Positions 1-5,798 of a stretch of 5,798 nucleotides of DNA are shown piece by piece. The notes beneath the pieces are model-generated. The model worked only from the letters and a program-made list of their open reading frames with translations. It was not told where the DNA came from and did no database searches. Source of the DNA: Bacteroidetes bacterium UBA4009 (lineage in GTDB: Bacteria; Bacteroidota; Bacteroidia; NS11-12g; UBA9320); NCBI GenBank assembly GCA_002384205.1, contig DGBH01000169.1:1734-7531 (forward strand), read 5' to 3'. The translations under genes were made by a program, and so were the position numbers. Numbering within the stretch: the first letter of the stretch is position 1; every line of letters begins with the position of its first letter.

Positions 1-2112
1 TTGCATTTTCCAGATTTCTGCAGGAATTCGTATTTCTTCTGCTGTACCATCTGCATACTCCAATTTAAATATAACCGGCATTACCAATCCGCCTATCATT
101 TTCAAATCTACTTGGTAAAAATAATTATCTTCATTTAAGAACTCTTTGCGGGTATCCGTAATGTTATTTTTTACCATTTCATATGCTTTGGCTGGTTCTG
201 CAGCATTGGCTATGCTTTGTAATATTGGGTCAAACTGGCCTACTTTGGTTTGCGCTTCTACCATTTTCTTCGCTTTGTCATTTGATGTACCCGCTTTTGG
301 TTGGTTAAATTTCACCGTAAACTCTTTAACATCGGTTACCGCAACATCGCAATGGTCATTGGTATAAAACCATCCTCTCCAAAACCAATCTAAATCTACC
401 GCACTGGCATCTTCCATGGTTCTGAATAAGTCTGCAGGACTTGGGTGTTTAAACATCCATCTGTTAGCATACGTCTTAAATGCATAATCAAAAAGCTCAG
501 GTCCCATTACCGTTTCACGCAAAATATTTAATGCTGTACACGGCTTTCCATAAGCATTATTTCCAAACTGATGAATACTTTCAGAATTGGTCATGATGGG
601 TGAGATGTAACGTTTGTCTCCGCCCATATAAGGTACTATATTTTTGGCAGGTCCTCGTTGACTCGGAAACGGTTTCCCTGTTTCGTCGGTCCAAGCGCGC
701 TCAGTTTGATACTGCAAGAAGGTATTTAAACCTTCATCCATCCAAGTCCATTGACGTTCGTCTGAATTAATAATCATAGGGAAGTAATTGTGACCCACTT
801 CGTGAATAATCACCAAGATTGTTCTGTACTTATTCTCATCACTAAACTTGCCTTCAGCGTCTGTTCTTCCCCCGTTAAAACAGATCATAGGGTACTCCAT
901 TCCAATACTTTTTCCATTGATAGAATATGCCACTGGATAAGGGTAATCAAACGTAAACTTAGAATAGGTTTCCAATGTTAAAACAATCGCTTTGGTGCTG
1001 TACATTTCCCACATAGGATTTCCTTCTTTCGGGTAAAGTGACATGGCCAATACGGTTCTATCTCCAAACTTAACTCCTTGAGCATCCCAGATAAACTTGC
1101 GGCTGGCACACCATCCATAGTCACGCACATTTTCAGCTTTAAAATGCCATGTTTTCATTTCTAAAGAGTGCGTTTTTTCGTTGACCATGGCCTCGTCTTG
1201 CGTCACAACAACAACTGGCTTATCGCTGTTTTTAGCTTGCTCCAATCTAGCCATTTGAGCAGCGGTCAATACGTCGCTCAGGTTCTGAATTTCTCCTGTA
1301 CCGCCTACTATCATATCGCTGGGTACGGTGAGTTTTACATCATAATTACCAAAAGGAAGCGTAAACTCGCCTCTGCCTAAAAATTGTTTGTTTTGCCATC
1401 CTGTAACATCACTATAAACCGCCATTCTTGGGAAAAACTGGGCGATAGTATATAAATAATTATTTTCTTCCTTGAAATACTCATAACCACTTCTGCCGCC
1501 TATTTCCATTCGGTCGTTAATATTATACCACCACTTAATATTTAATTTTACAGATTCTCCTGCCTTAAGAGTCTTTTTAAGGTTGACACGCATCATGGTG
1601 TGATTTACCTTTACTTCATAATCGTTACCCTTAGCATCTTTAACATAATCGATATTAAACCCTCCTGGAAAATTATGAAACATATTAAAATATTCATTAA
1701 TGCTTACACCATTTTTGAGATTACCTTCCTCAATTTGATTGGACATAGACGTAATGCTTCGCACGTTTTGGTCTAGCTGTATCCATACATATTGCAATTC
1801 ATCAGGTGATGCGTTGTTATAGGTGATTTCCTCTGTTCCATATACGCGTTGGTTTTCGTCATCTAAGCGAATATCCATTGTATAATCCGCTGTATTTTGC
1901 CAGTACTGGTGTCCTGGTGCACCACTCGCTGTGCGATACACATTGGGGGTAGGCAACTCGTTATCCAATTGACGAAATTTGTTTTGATCCGTTGCATTTT
2001 GGTAACTAGGTTCAGCAACGACTCCTTTGCTTTTTTTATGAAAATGTTGCGCTAACGTGCTGAGGCTAAAAAAAGTACACGCTGCTGCGAGTAGTATAAT
2101 ATTCTTCTTCAT
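1..2112 (-). CDS. M1 family zinc metallopeptidase (aminopeptidase), secreted; 3' end cut by the window edge
   Basis: This reading frame runs open for 704 codons from an ATG at 2112 down to base 1, so the C-terminus is missing. Residues 1-21 form a Sec signal peptide (MKKN start, hydrophobic core, likely cleavage after LSTLA), which implies export to the periplasm or beyond. The ELPTPNVYRTASGAPG block (residues 52-67) begins the mature N-terminal part, followed by a probable beta-rich M1 N-terminal domain. The thermolysin-like catalytic core is clear: GMEYP at 404-408 in the place of the classical GAMEN exopeptidase motif, then HEVGH at 437-441, an 18-residue gap and E460. These give zinc ligands H437, H441 and E460 and the general base E438. 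Y521 in the AYGK segment is the likely catalytic tyrosine. The family removes N-terminal amino acids from peptides; a nutritional role in peptide use is inferred. The 5' neighbour is a divergent lipoprotein gene 157 bp away. Family assignment is very secure, but substrate preference and any C-terminal sorting domain cannot be seen. Confidence 0.95.
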   Translation of the reverse strand, partial: MKKNIILLAAACTFFSLSTLAQHFHKKSKGVVAEPSYQNATDQNKFRQLDNELPTPNVYRTASGAPGHQYWQNTADYTMDIRLDDENQRVYGTEEITYNNASPDELQYVWIQLDQNVRSITSMSNQIEEGNLKNGVSINEYFNMFHNFPGGFNIDYVKDAKGNDYEVKVNHTMMRVNLKKTLKAGESVKLNIKWWYNINDRMEIGGRSGYEYFKEENNYLYTIAQFFPRMAVYSDVTGWQNKQFLGRGEFTLPFGNYDVKLTVPSDMIVGGTGEIQNLSDVLTAAQMARLEQAKNSDKPVVVVTQDEAMVNEKTHSLEMKTWHFKAENVRDYGWCASRKFIWDAQGVKFGDRTVLAMSLYPKEGNPMWEMYSTKAIVLTLETYSKFTFDYPYPVAYSINGKSIGMEYPMICFNGGRTDAEGKFSDENKYRTILVIIHEVGHNYFPMIINSDERQWTWMDEGLNTFLQYQTERAWTDETGKPFPSQRGPAKNIVPYMGGDKRYISPIMTNSESIHQFGNNAYGKPCTALNILRETVMGPELFDYAFKTYANRWMFKHPSPADLFRTMEDASAVDLDWFWRGWFYTNDHCDVAVTDVKEFTVKFNQPKAGTSNDKAKKMVEAQTKVGQFDPILQSIANAAEPAKAYEMVKNNITDTRKEFLNEDNYFYQVDLKMIGGLVMPVIFKLEYADGTAEEIRIPAEIWKMQ

Positions 2113-2269
2113 TATAAGGAGGCAAAGAAAAGGAAAAGAACACATATTCTGCGGATAAAAATAGACGCTACGTCCACCCGTTCAAGAAACCCATTTTTCC
2201 TGTGGGGATTTTGCCAAACATATCTTAATGATTCGGTCTTATTTCTATTTCTTTGCAGGTACTTAGTCC
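2113..2269. other. Divergent intergenic region between peptidase and lipoprotein genes
   Basis: This 157 bp gap must hold the 5' regions of two divergent genes. On the minus strand it contains a full TAnnTTTG match (listed separately). On the plus strand the best candidate for the lipoprotein gene is TTTCTTTG at 2248-2255, a 7/8 match with no TTG at the proper upstream distance, so it is not called as a promoter. An identical TTTCTTTG lies on the minus strand (plus-strand bases 2123-2130), 10 bases before the peptidase ATG. No small ORF or strong hairpin was seen. Confidence 0.7.
2215..2222 (-). promoter_or_regulatory. Candidate Bacteroidota -7 element (TATGTTTG) for the M1 peptidase
   Basis: Read on the minus strand, 2222 to 2215 is TATGTTTG, an exact match to the TAnnTTTG -7 consensus used by the primary sigma factor of Bacteroidota. 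Transcription would start near 2208, giving a leader of about 95 bases before the ATG at 2112. No TTG -33 element is present at the usual distance upstream, so the call rests on the -7 box and its position only. An 8-base degenerate motif can occur by chance in AT-rich DNA. Confidence 0.35.
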
Positions 2270-3235
2270 ATGAAAAAATACCTGATACTTTCTTTAGTAT
2301 TCATCTCAGCCTGTGTATCCACACAGCGAATATCCTGGAAAACGGGAGTATCTGAAGCTATTATTAAACTGCCTGATGATGCACAAACCGTTACCGTACT
2401 TGACAGAGTACAGATTCAATACCCTTATAACAATACAGATAGTAAGGTCCTAAACCCCAATGTTTTTGACATTCAATATGGGGCATTAAACGGATTTAGA
2501 AGCAGTATAAGGAGTAAAGCCTACTTAACTCTAAAAACCAGTATTCAAAAATTTACGCATGTTGCCAATGGCGAATTTCCTTCTGCGCTGAACATGTCAG
2601 AGCTAACTCAACTAGCGTCTGGAAGCGATATAGTTGTCTCACTTGAAATGTTAGACCAACAAATAAGGGATAGTTACAACCTAGAAATACGTAGAGAAAG
2701 TTTGGGGAACAATACCTACAGAGAAGTAGACTATTACGTAGGCAAACGAAACATCACCCTGAAACTAGGATGGCGATTGTACGATTGTAAAACAGGAGAA
2801 AAACTAGACGAGTGGGTTCAAGAAGAAAATTATTTTTACGAAGCAGAATCACGAGAACCTAGTCGTACTTCTGGCATTCTTGATGCCAACTACCGAACAG
2901 AACTTACCAAGCTAGGCAATAGACATGGTACAAATTACGCTTCTCGGGTATCGCCTACCGCTCAATTAATTTTCAAGAACATTTATGATAACGGAAATGA
3001 CTATTTAGTAAAAGGGGCATATATGGCTCGAGGGAATAATTGGGATGAAGCTGAAAAACTATGGATTAGAGGCGTTCGAATAGAGAATAAACCGAAGAGA
3101 TTAGCTATGCTTCTTCATAATCTAGCTATAAATGAAATGCGAAAAGGTGATCAAAAACAAGCGGAAGTATATGCAGACCGAGCAGCTAAACTGCACCCCT
3201 TGGGCGTTAATACGCAGAACGAAATCGGACAATAA
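2270..3235 (+). CDS. Putative lipoprotein with C-terminal TPR-like helices, DUF6340-like
   Basis: This is a 321-residue protein of unknown function. Residues 1-14 are a short lipoprotein signal (MKKY, hydrophobic LILSLVF) ending in a lipobox ISAC, so C15 would be lipidated and the mature protein tethered to a membrane facing the periplasm or outside. An in-frame TAG at 2264-2266 restricts the upstream extension and supports the ATG at 2270. The middle (about 40-190) looks like an alternating beta/alpha domain, with a VTVLDRVQI strand near 41-49, SGSDIVVSLEML near 118-128 and a strand-rich YYVGKRNITLKLGWRLYD segment (155-172). Residues 245-310 are helical and TPR-like, with NNWDEAEKLW followed by a second repeat-like helix pair containing LAINEMRKGDQKQAEVYADRAAKLHP. 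Overall organisation resembles the DUF6340 lipoproteins of Bacteroidota, judged from memory and not by a search. It stands alone, divergent from the peptidase and convergent with the dehydrogenase. Being a real lipoprotein gene is near certain; the family name is moderate. Confidence 0.85.
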   Translation: MKKYLILSLVFISACVSTQRISWKTGVSEAIIKLPDDAQTVTVLDRVQIQYPYNNTDSKVLNPNVFDIQYGALNGFRSSIRSKAYLTLKTSIQKFTHVANGEFPSALNMSELTQLASGSDIVVSLEMLDQQIRDSYNLEIRRESLGNNTYREVDYYVGKRNITLKLGWRLYDCKTGEKLDEWVQEENYFYEAESREPSRTSGILDANYRTELTKLGNRHGTNYASRVSPTAQLIFKNIYDNGNDYLVKGAYMARGNNWDEAEKLWIRGVRIENKPKRLAMLLHNLAINEMRKGDQKQAEVYADRAAKLHPLGVNTQNEIGQ

Positions 3236-3345
3236 ATTGATATTTTAGTTAAAATCGGCATTTACAAAGTTATCCGATACTAAACGAGGGAGTATGAATT
3301 GAATCACACTCCCTCATTTATACTGTAGCTTAATAGATTATTGAC
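3236..3345. other. Convergent intergenic region
   Basis: This 110 bp gap separates the stop codons of the lipoprotein gene and the dehydrogenase gene. Its only recognisable element is the hairpin at 3286-3315. No ORF, repeat or RNA gene was seen in the rest. Confidence 0.7.
3286..3315. terminator. Probable bidirectional intrinsic terminator
   Basis: GAGGGAGT (3286-3293) pairs perfectly with ACTCCCTC (3308-3315). After one A-C mismatch, TGA/TCA adds three pairs and closes on a six-base ATTGAA loop. Outside the core, AAA (3282-3284) can pair with TTT (3317-3319) across a C-A mismatch. The stem lies 50 bases past the lipoprotein stop and 30 bases past the dehydrogenase stop, exactly where a shared terminator for two converging genes is expected. 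The T-tracts are short on both sides (ATTTAT on plus, CGTTTAG on minus), so efficiency may be modest or rely on the stem. Confidence 0.75.
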
Positions 3346-4626
3346 TTACGCCATACCACCGAGCCCAACTCTGTGGCTAGCATCACCTGTGTCTACTAAA
3401 TCAGTTAAGCTCATTTCTAACGCTTTGCGACTTAAACCTGTCATCCTTGGATTGAATTGGTGCAGCCTTCTCATTTGATTACCAATAATTTCAGATGCGT
3501 CTTTTAAGATAGCTACATCGTCTACTTCACCTTTTTCACTCATTAAAAATGCAAAGGTTCTGGCCATCCCGCAATTGGCGATAAAGTCAGGGACCACAGC
3601 CATATTTGCATCAGCGTACATTGATATTTCGCCCATAAAGATTTCTAGGTCAGCAAACGGAACATTTGCACCGCAGCTTATTACCTCACACTGCCCATCA
3701 ATAAGGCGTGTTACTTGTTCTTTGGTTACCAATCTACTTGCTGCTCCCGGAACAAAAATTTCGGCGCCTAAATCCCATATTTGTGCACTTACCTCTTCAA
3801 AACTTTGGAAACCTTCCGTATTTGAATTTAATTTATTGCCGTCGCGGTTATTAAACATGGCAATAATTTCTTCTAAACCATAACCTGTTTTATTGATTAA
3901 TCCACCGTCACGGTCGATAATTCCTACGATTTTTACACCGTGTTTTGCTAGATAAAATGCTGCTGCCGCACTCACATTTCCCCATCCTTGAATGATAGCT
4001 GTTTTGTGATTCATTGTGCCGCCCCAAAGTTCGTAATAATGTCTTACCCCTTCACTTACGCCCCAACCCGTAATCATATCGGCAATCGTATATTTTTTAC
4101 TTACATCAGGAGTAAATCGCTCATCAACTATAGGTAACAAAACCCCGCTTTGAAGTCTTGTAATCGCTCGAAGTTTTTCTACTTTGCTGTAGTTTTTATA
4201 ATACCCATTTACTACTCCTTCTTGAGGATGCAAAACACCAAGTTCTGCAGTCATAGGAATTACTTCATGTATTTCGTCTACGTTAAGGTCTCCACCAGTA
4301 CCATAGTAGTTGCGCAACATTGGAGCTACTGCGGCATACCATCTTTTAAGCACGCCTTCTTTACGCGGGTCTGCTGGGTCAAAATTAATACCCGACTTTG
4401 CACCTCCTATAGGCGGACCTGCCACAGTAAACTTTACTTCCATAGTCTTAGCAAGCGACTCCACTTCGCGTTTATCTAAACCTTTACGCATACGTGTGCC
4501 GCCACCAGCAGCACCGTTTCTAAGGGAGTTAATTACTACCCATCCTTCTGCTTCTGTTTCTGAGTCTTTCCACTCAAAAACGATTTCAGGCTGCTTATTT
4601 TCAAATTTTTTTAATAAATTTTCCAT
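3346..4626 (-). CDS. Glu/Leu/Phe/Val dehydrogenase family amino acid dehydrogenase
   Basis: This 426-residue cytoplasmic enzyme is predicted to catalyse reversible NAD(P)-dependent oxidative deamination of an L-amino acid to its 2-oxo acid and ammonia. The N-terminal substrate domain carries GGGTRM (41-46), K65, and PPIGGAKSGI (71-80) with catalytic K77. The 12-residue spacing of K65 and K77 matches the paired lysines of the family. D113 in GTGGDLNVDE is the likely catalytic aspartate. The C-terminal Rossmann domain has GWGNVSA (214-220) as its dinucleotide loop, and IIDRD (236-240) places D238 at the end of the second strand, which favours NAD. PDFIANCG (346-353) is the conserved late motif. 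Length fits glutamate dehydrogenases (about 410-450) better than leucine dehydrogenases (about 360), yet GGGTRM resembles the LeuDH LGGTRM rather than the GDH lysine-bearing GGKGG. Substrate is therefore left open. The start codon overlaps the anmK stop (TAATG), implying co-transcription and coupled translation. Confidence 0.95.
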   Translation of the reverse strand: MENLLKKFENKQPEIVFEWKDSETEAEGWVVINSLRNGAAGGGTRMRKGLDKREVESLAKTMEVKFTVAGPPIGGAKSGINFDPADPRKEGVLKRWYAAVAPMLRNYYGTGGDLNVDEIHEVIPMTAELGVLHPQEGVVNGYYKNYSKVEKLRAITRLQSGVLLPIVDERFTPDVSKKYTIADMITGWGVSEGVRHYYELWGGTMNHKTAIIQGWGNVSAAAAFYLAKHGVKIVGIIDRDGGLINKTGYGLEEIIAMFNNRDGNKLNSNTEGFQSFEEVSAQIWDLGAEIFVPGAASRLVTKEQVTRLIDGQCEVISCGANVPFADLEIFMGEISMYADANMAVVPDFIANCGMARTFAFLMSEKGEVDDVAILKDASEIIGNQMRRLHQFNPRMTGLSRKALEMSLTDLVDTGDASHRVGLGGMA

Positions 4627-4628
4627 TA
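4624..4628 (-). promoter_or_regulatory. TAATG stop/start overlap joining anmK and the dehydrogenase gene
   Basis: On the minus strand, 4628 to 4624 reads TAATG: TAA ends anmK and its last A is the first base of the dehydrogenase ATG. Such a one-base overlap indicates a shared transcript and probable termination-reinitiation coupling. No purine-rich ribosome binding site is evident just before the ATG (the sequence is CTATTATA), consistent with dependence on coupling or with the weak Shine-Dalgarno use of Bacteroidota. Confidence 0.8.
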
Positions 4629-5717
4629 TAATAGTTTAGAGAAATCTCCATAAAGGCTTCCAGATACTGAACTTTTTGTTGCTCCGGTAGCCACGTTAAA
4701 CACATTCACTTTATTCTGCACGCGTAAAATTCCGAGCAAGGCAAATGCCAATGCTTCTTTATAATCTACCATAATATCATCCGGCACGATTACTTCTGCA
4801 TCGGTATGACTGCGTATATGTGAAATTAATGCTTTATTGAATGCACCTCCTCCGGTAATGTAAACCTTTTTGCCACTGGAATCGCCGCTACTTAAGTCCT
4901 CTATACTTTGGCCTATTTGCTGAGCTATATGATCAACAAGCGTTTTCATTTTGTCTTCTTTGCTTGCTTCGCTGCTTCGTACTCTATCCCAAAAATGGGT
5001 ACTTATCCATTCTCTACCCAAAGATTTAGGAGGCTCATAACTGTAGTATTCTACATTGTTTAGCTCTTCCAGTAAGTCATAATCTACAAGTCCACGTCCT
5101 GCTATTTCGCCATCTTTATCAAACTCTTGGTCAAATTCTCGCGCGATTCTGTTTAATACAATATTGCAAGGCCCCACATCATAAGCTACTCTGCTTCCGT
5201 TGATATCTGCACTAATATTAGCAAAGCCACCTAAGTTCAAACACATGTCATATTCTCCGAATAGCATTTGATCTGCCACGCCTACGAGAGGAGCGCCTTC
5301 ACCTCCTAAAATAACATCCAAAGCACGAAAATTAGTCACCGCAGGAATGCCTGTAAATGCATAAATGCTATTCCCGTCACCTATTTGAACCGTAAGATTA
5401 TTTTCAGGTTGATGAAAAACAGTATGCCCGTGTGAAGCAATAAGATCTGCCTCCAATTCATTTTCGGCTAAAAACGATTGGATACTCTCTCCAATAAACT
5501 GTCCGTAGAATCTATCCGTTTTGTGAAATACCAACGAATTTTGATGACGTAGTTTAGAAAGTCTAAGTCTCCATTTTTCTCCATATGTTATGGTCGTAGC
5601 CGCATTTATGGAATAATTCCATTTACCCTCGCTTAATTCTTCAAGAGTTACATGAGCGATATCTAACCCATCCATAGACGTACCGCTCATTACGCCTACT
5701 ACATTGTATTTTCTCAT
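4626..5717 (-). CDS. anmK: Anhydro-N-acetylmuramic acid kinase
   Basis: This 363-residue enzyme, close to the roughly 370 of E. coli AnmK, uses ATP and water to open the 1,6-anhydro ring of anhydroMurNAc and phosphorylate it, giving MurNAc-6-phosphate. This is a cytoplasmic step of peptidoglycan recycling, normally followed by the MurQ etherase. Signature blocks of the ASKHA-type fold occur in order: GVMSGTSMDGLD (8-19, phosphate binding), SHGHT (95-99), QIGDG (111-115), GGEGAPLV (138-145), NLGGFANI (161-168), DVGPCN (180-185) with D180 as the likely catalytic base, TGGGAFN (288-294, nucleotide binding), KEALAFALLG (320-329) and ATGA (343-346). DVGPCN has cysteine where E. coli has glycine (DTGPGN), but the catalytic Asp and following Gly-Pro remain. 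The ATG at 5717 puts the first motif at residue 8, as usual. It is the first gene of a two-gene unit; no murQ is present here. The assignment is very secure. Confidence 0.97.
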   Translation of the reverse strand: MRKYNVVGVMSGTSMDGLDIAHVTLEELSEGKWNYSINAATTITYGEKWRLRLSKLRHQNSLVFHKTDRFYGQFIGESIQSFLAENELEADLIASHGHTVFHQPENNLTVQIGDGNSIYAFTGIPAVTNFRALDVILGGEGAPLVGVADQMLFGEYDMCLNLGGFANISADINGSRVAYDVGPCNIVLNRIAREFDQEFDKDGEIAGRGLVDYDLLEELNNVEYYSYEPPKSLGREWISTHFWDRVRSSEASKEDKMKTLVDHIAQQIGQSIEDLSSGDSSGKKVYITGGGAFNKALISHIRSHTDAEVIVPDDIMVDYKEALAFALLGILRVQNKVNVFNVATGATKSSVSGSLYGDFSKLL

Positions 5718-5746
5718 TTTCTCTAAAACTTTAATTTTAAGTGTTT

Positions 5747-5760
5747 GATTTTATAAAATC
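5747..5760. repeat. 14 bp perfect palindrome upstream of anmK
   Basis: GATTTTATAAAATC is its own reverse complement with no spacer. It sits 30 bases upstream of the anmK start. The symmetry could suit a dimeric regulator, but it is almost entirely A/T and such palindromes arise easily in AT-rich intergenic DNA. With no loop it is unlikely to act as an RNA hairpin. Confidence 0.4.
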
Positions 5761-5767
5761 CCTCCCC

Positions 5768-5784
5768 TCTAATACTACATTAGA
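5768..5784. repeat. Short inverted repeat TCTAAT-N5-ATTAGA upstream of anmK
   Basis: Six-base arms (5768-5773 and 5779-5784) flank the five-base spacer ACTAC, 51 bases upstream of anmK. It could be an operator or a weak hairpin (mostly A-T pairs). It has no T-tract of terminator type. It is a direct sequence observation, with function unknown. Confidence 0.35.
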
Positions 5785-5798
5785 TTACGAACACAAAA

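Larger units (their letters stand above)
5718..5798. other. Upstream region of anmK, cut by the window edge
   Basis: These 81 AT-rich bases contain the leader of the anmK-dehydrogenase unit. No full TAnnTTTG box was found on the minus strand; the promoter may lie beyond 5798. Two symmetric elements are present and listed as repeats. No Shine-Dalgarno sequence is evident; the bases before the ATG read TTTTAGAGAAA on the coding strand. Confidence 0.6.

Noticed and set aside
146..1380. Short plus-strand open frames at 146-367, 790-981 and 1168-1380.
   Set aside because: All lie inside the minus-strand M1 peptidase frame, whose motifs are unmistakable; the plus-strand translations show no coherent domain and are antisense shadows.
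2077..2112. A possible lipobox (AAAC ending at residue 12) in the peptidase signal peptide.
   Set aside because: The hydrophobic stretch before the cysteine is too short and lacks Leu/Val/Ile at -3, while hydrophobicity continues to a good signal peptidase I site after residue 21.
2114..2121. TAAGGAGG on the plus strand, a textbook Shine-Dalgarno sequence.
   Set aside because: It lies just upstream of the peptidase start but on the opposite strand; no plus-strand ATG, GTG or TTG with a sustained reading frame follows at a proper distance, so it is taken as coincidence.
2248..2255. TTTCTTTG as a -7 promoter box for the lipoprotein gene.
   Set aside because: It has a mismatch at the key A, no TTG at the right upstream distance, and would start transcription within about ten bases of the ATG.
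3575..4639. Plus-strand open frames at 3575-3883, 4150-4479 and 4310-4639.
   Set aside because: They are antisense to the dehydrogenase gene, which has all its family motifs; two of them also overlap each other in different frames.
5788..5798. The minus-strand start TTTTGTG at the window edge as the tail of a TAnnTTTG promoter for anmK.
   Set aside because: The defining TA would be outside the window, so it cannot be supported.

Overview
The window looks like a stretch of chromosome from a Bacteroidota bacterium, most likely a flavobacterium-like lineage. The evidence is the AT-rich coding style, AT-rich leaders without clear Shine-Dalgarno sequences, a TAnnTTTG-type promoter match, an M1 peptidase with the ELPTPNVYRTASGAPG-type N-terminus that I associate with this phylum, and a lipoprotein resembling the phylum's DUF6340 family. 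No phylogenetic marker is present, so genus or family cannot be given. I see no mobile element, RNA gene, CRISPR array or phage gene.

Layout. Positions 1-2112 (minus strand) hold most of an exported M1 zinc metallopeptidase; its C-terminus lies beyond the left edge, so no stop codon is in the window. A 157 bp divergent gap (2113-2269) carries a candidate promoter for the peptidase. Positions 2270-3235 (plus strand) encode a 321-residue lipoprotein of unknown function with TPR-like helices at its C-terminus. A 110 bp convergent gap (3236-3345) contains a strong hairpin that probably terminates transcription from both sides. Positions 5717-3346 (minus strand) form a two-gene unit: anmK (anhydro-N-acetylmuramic acid kinase) followed by a Glu/Leu/Phe/Val dehydrogenase family gene. 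The stop of the first and the start of the second overlap by one base (TAATG). The last 81 bp are the upstream region of anmK and hold two small inverted repeats but no convincing promoter.

How the genes may work together. AnmK returns cell-wall anhydro-sugar to the cytoplasmic MurNAc-6-P pool, and the coupled dehydrogenase interconverts an amino acid and its 2-oxo acid with ammonia. The two may be co-expressed as a nutrient-recycling unit, but no direct biochemical link is visible. The M1 peptidase and the lipoprotein are divergently transcribed envelope or secreted proteins with no evident functional link to the kinase-dehydrogenase pair. Overall this is mostly ordinary housekeeping sequence. 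The points most worth a second look are the substrate-pocket signature of the dehydrogenase, the uncharacterised lipoprotein and the bidirectional terminator. I did not find an undescribed multi-gene system.
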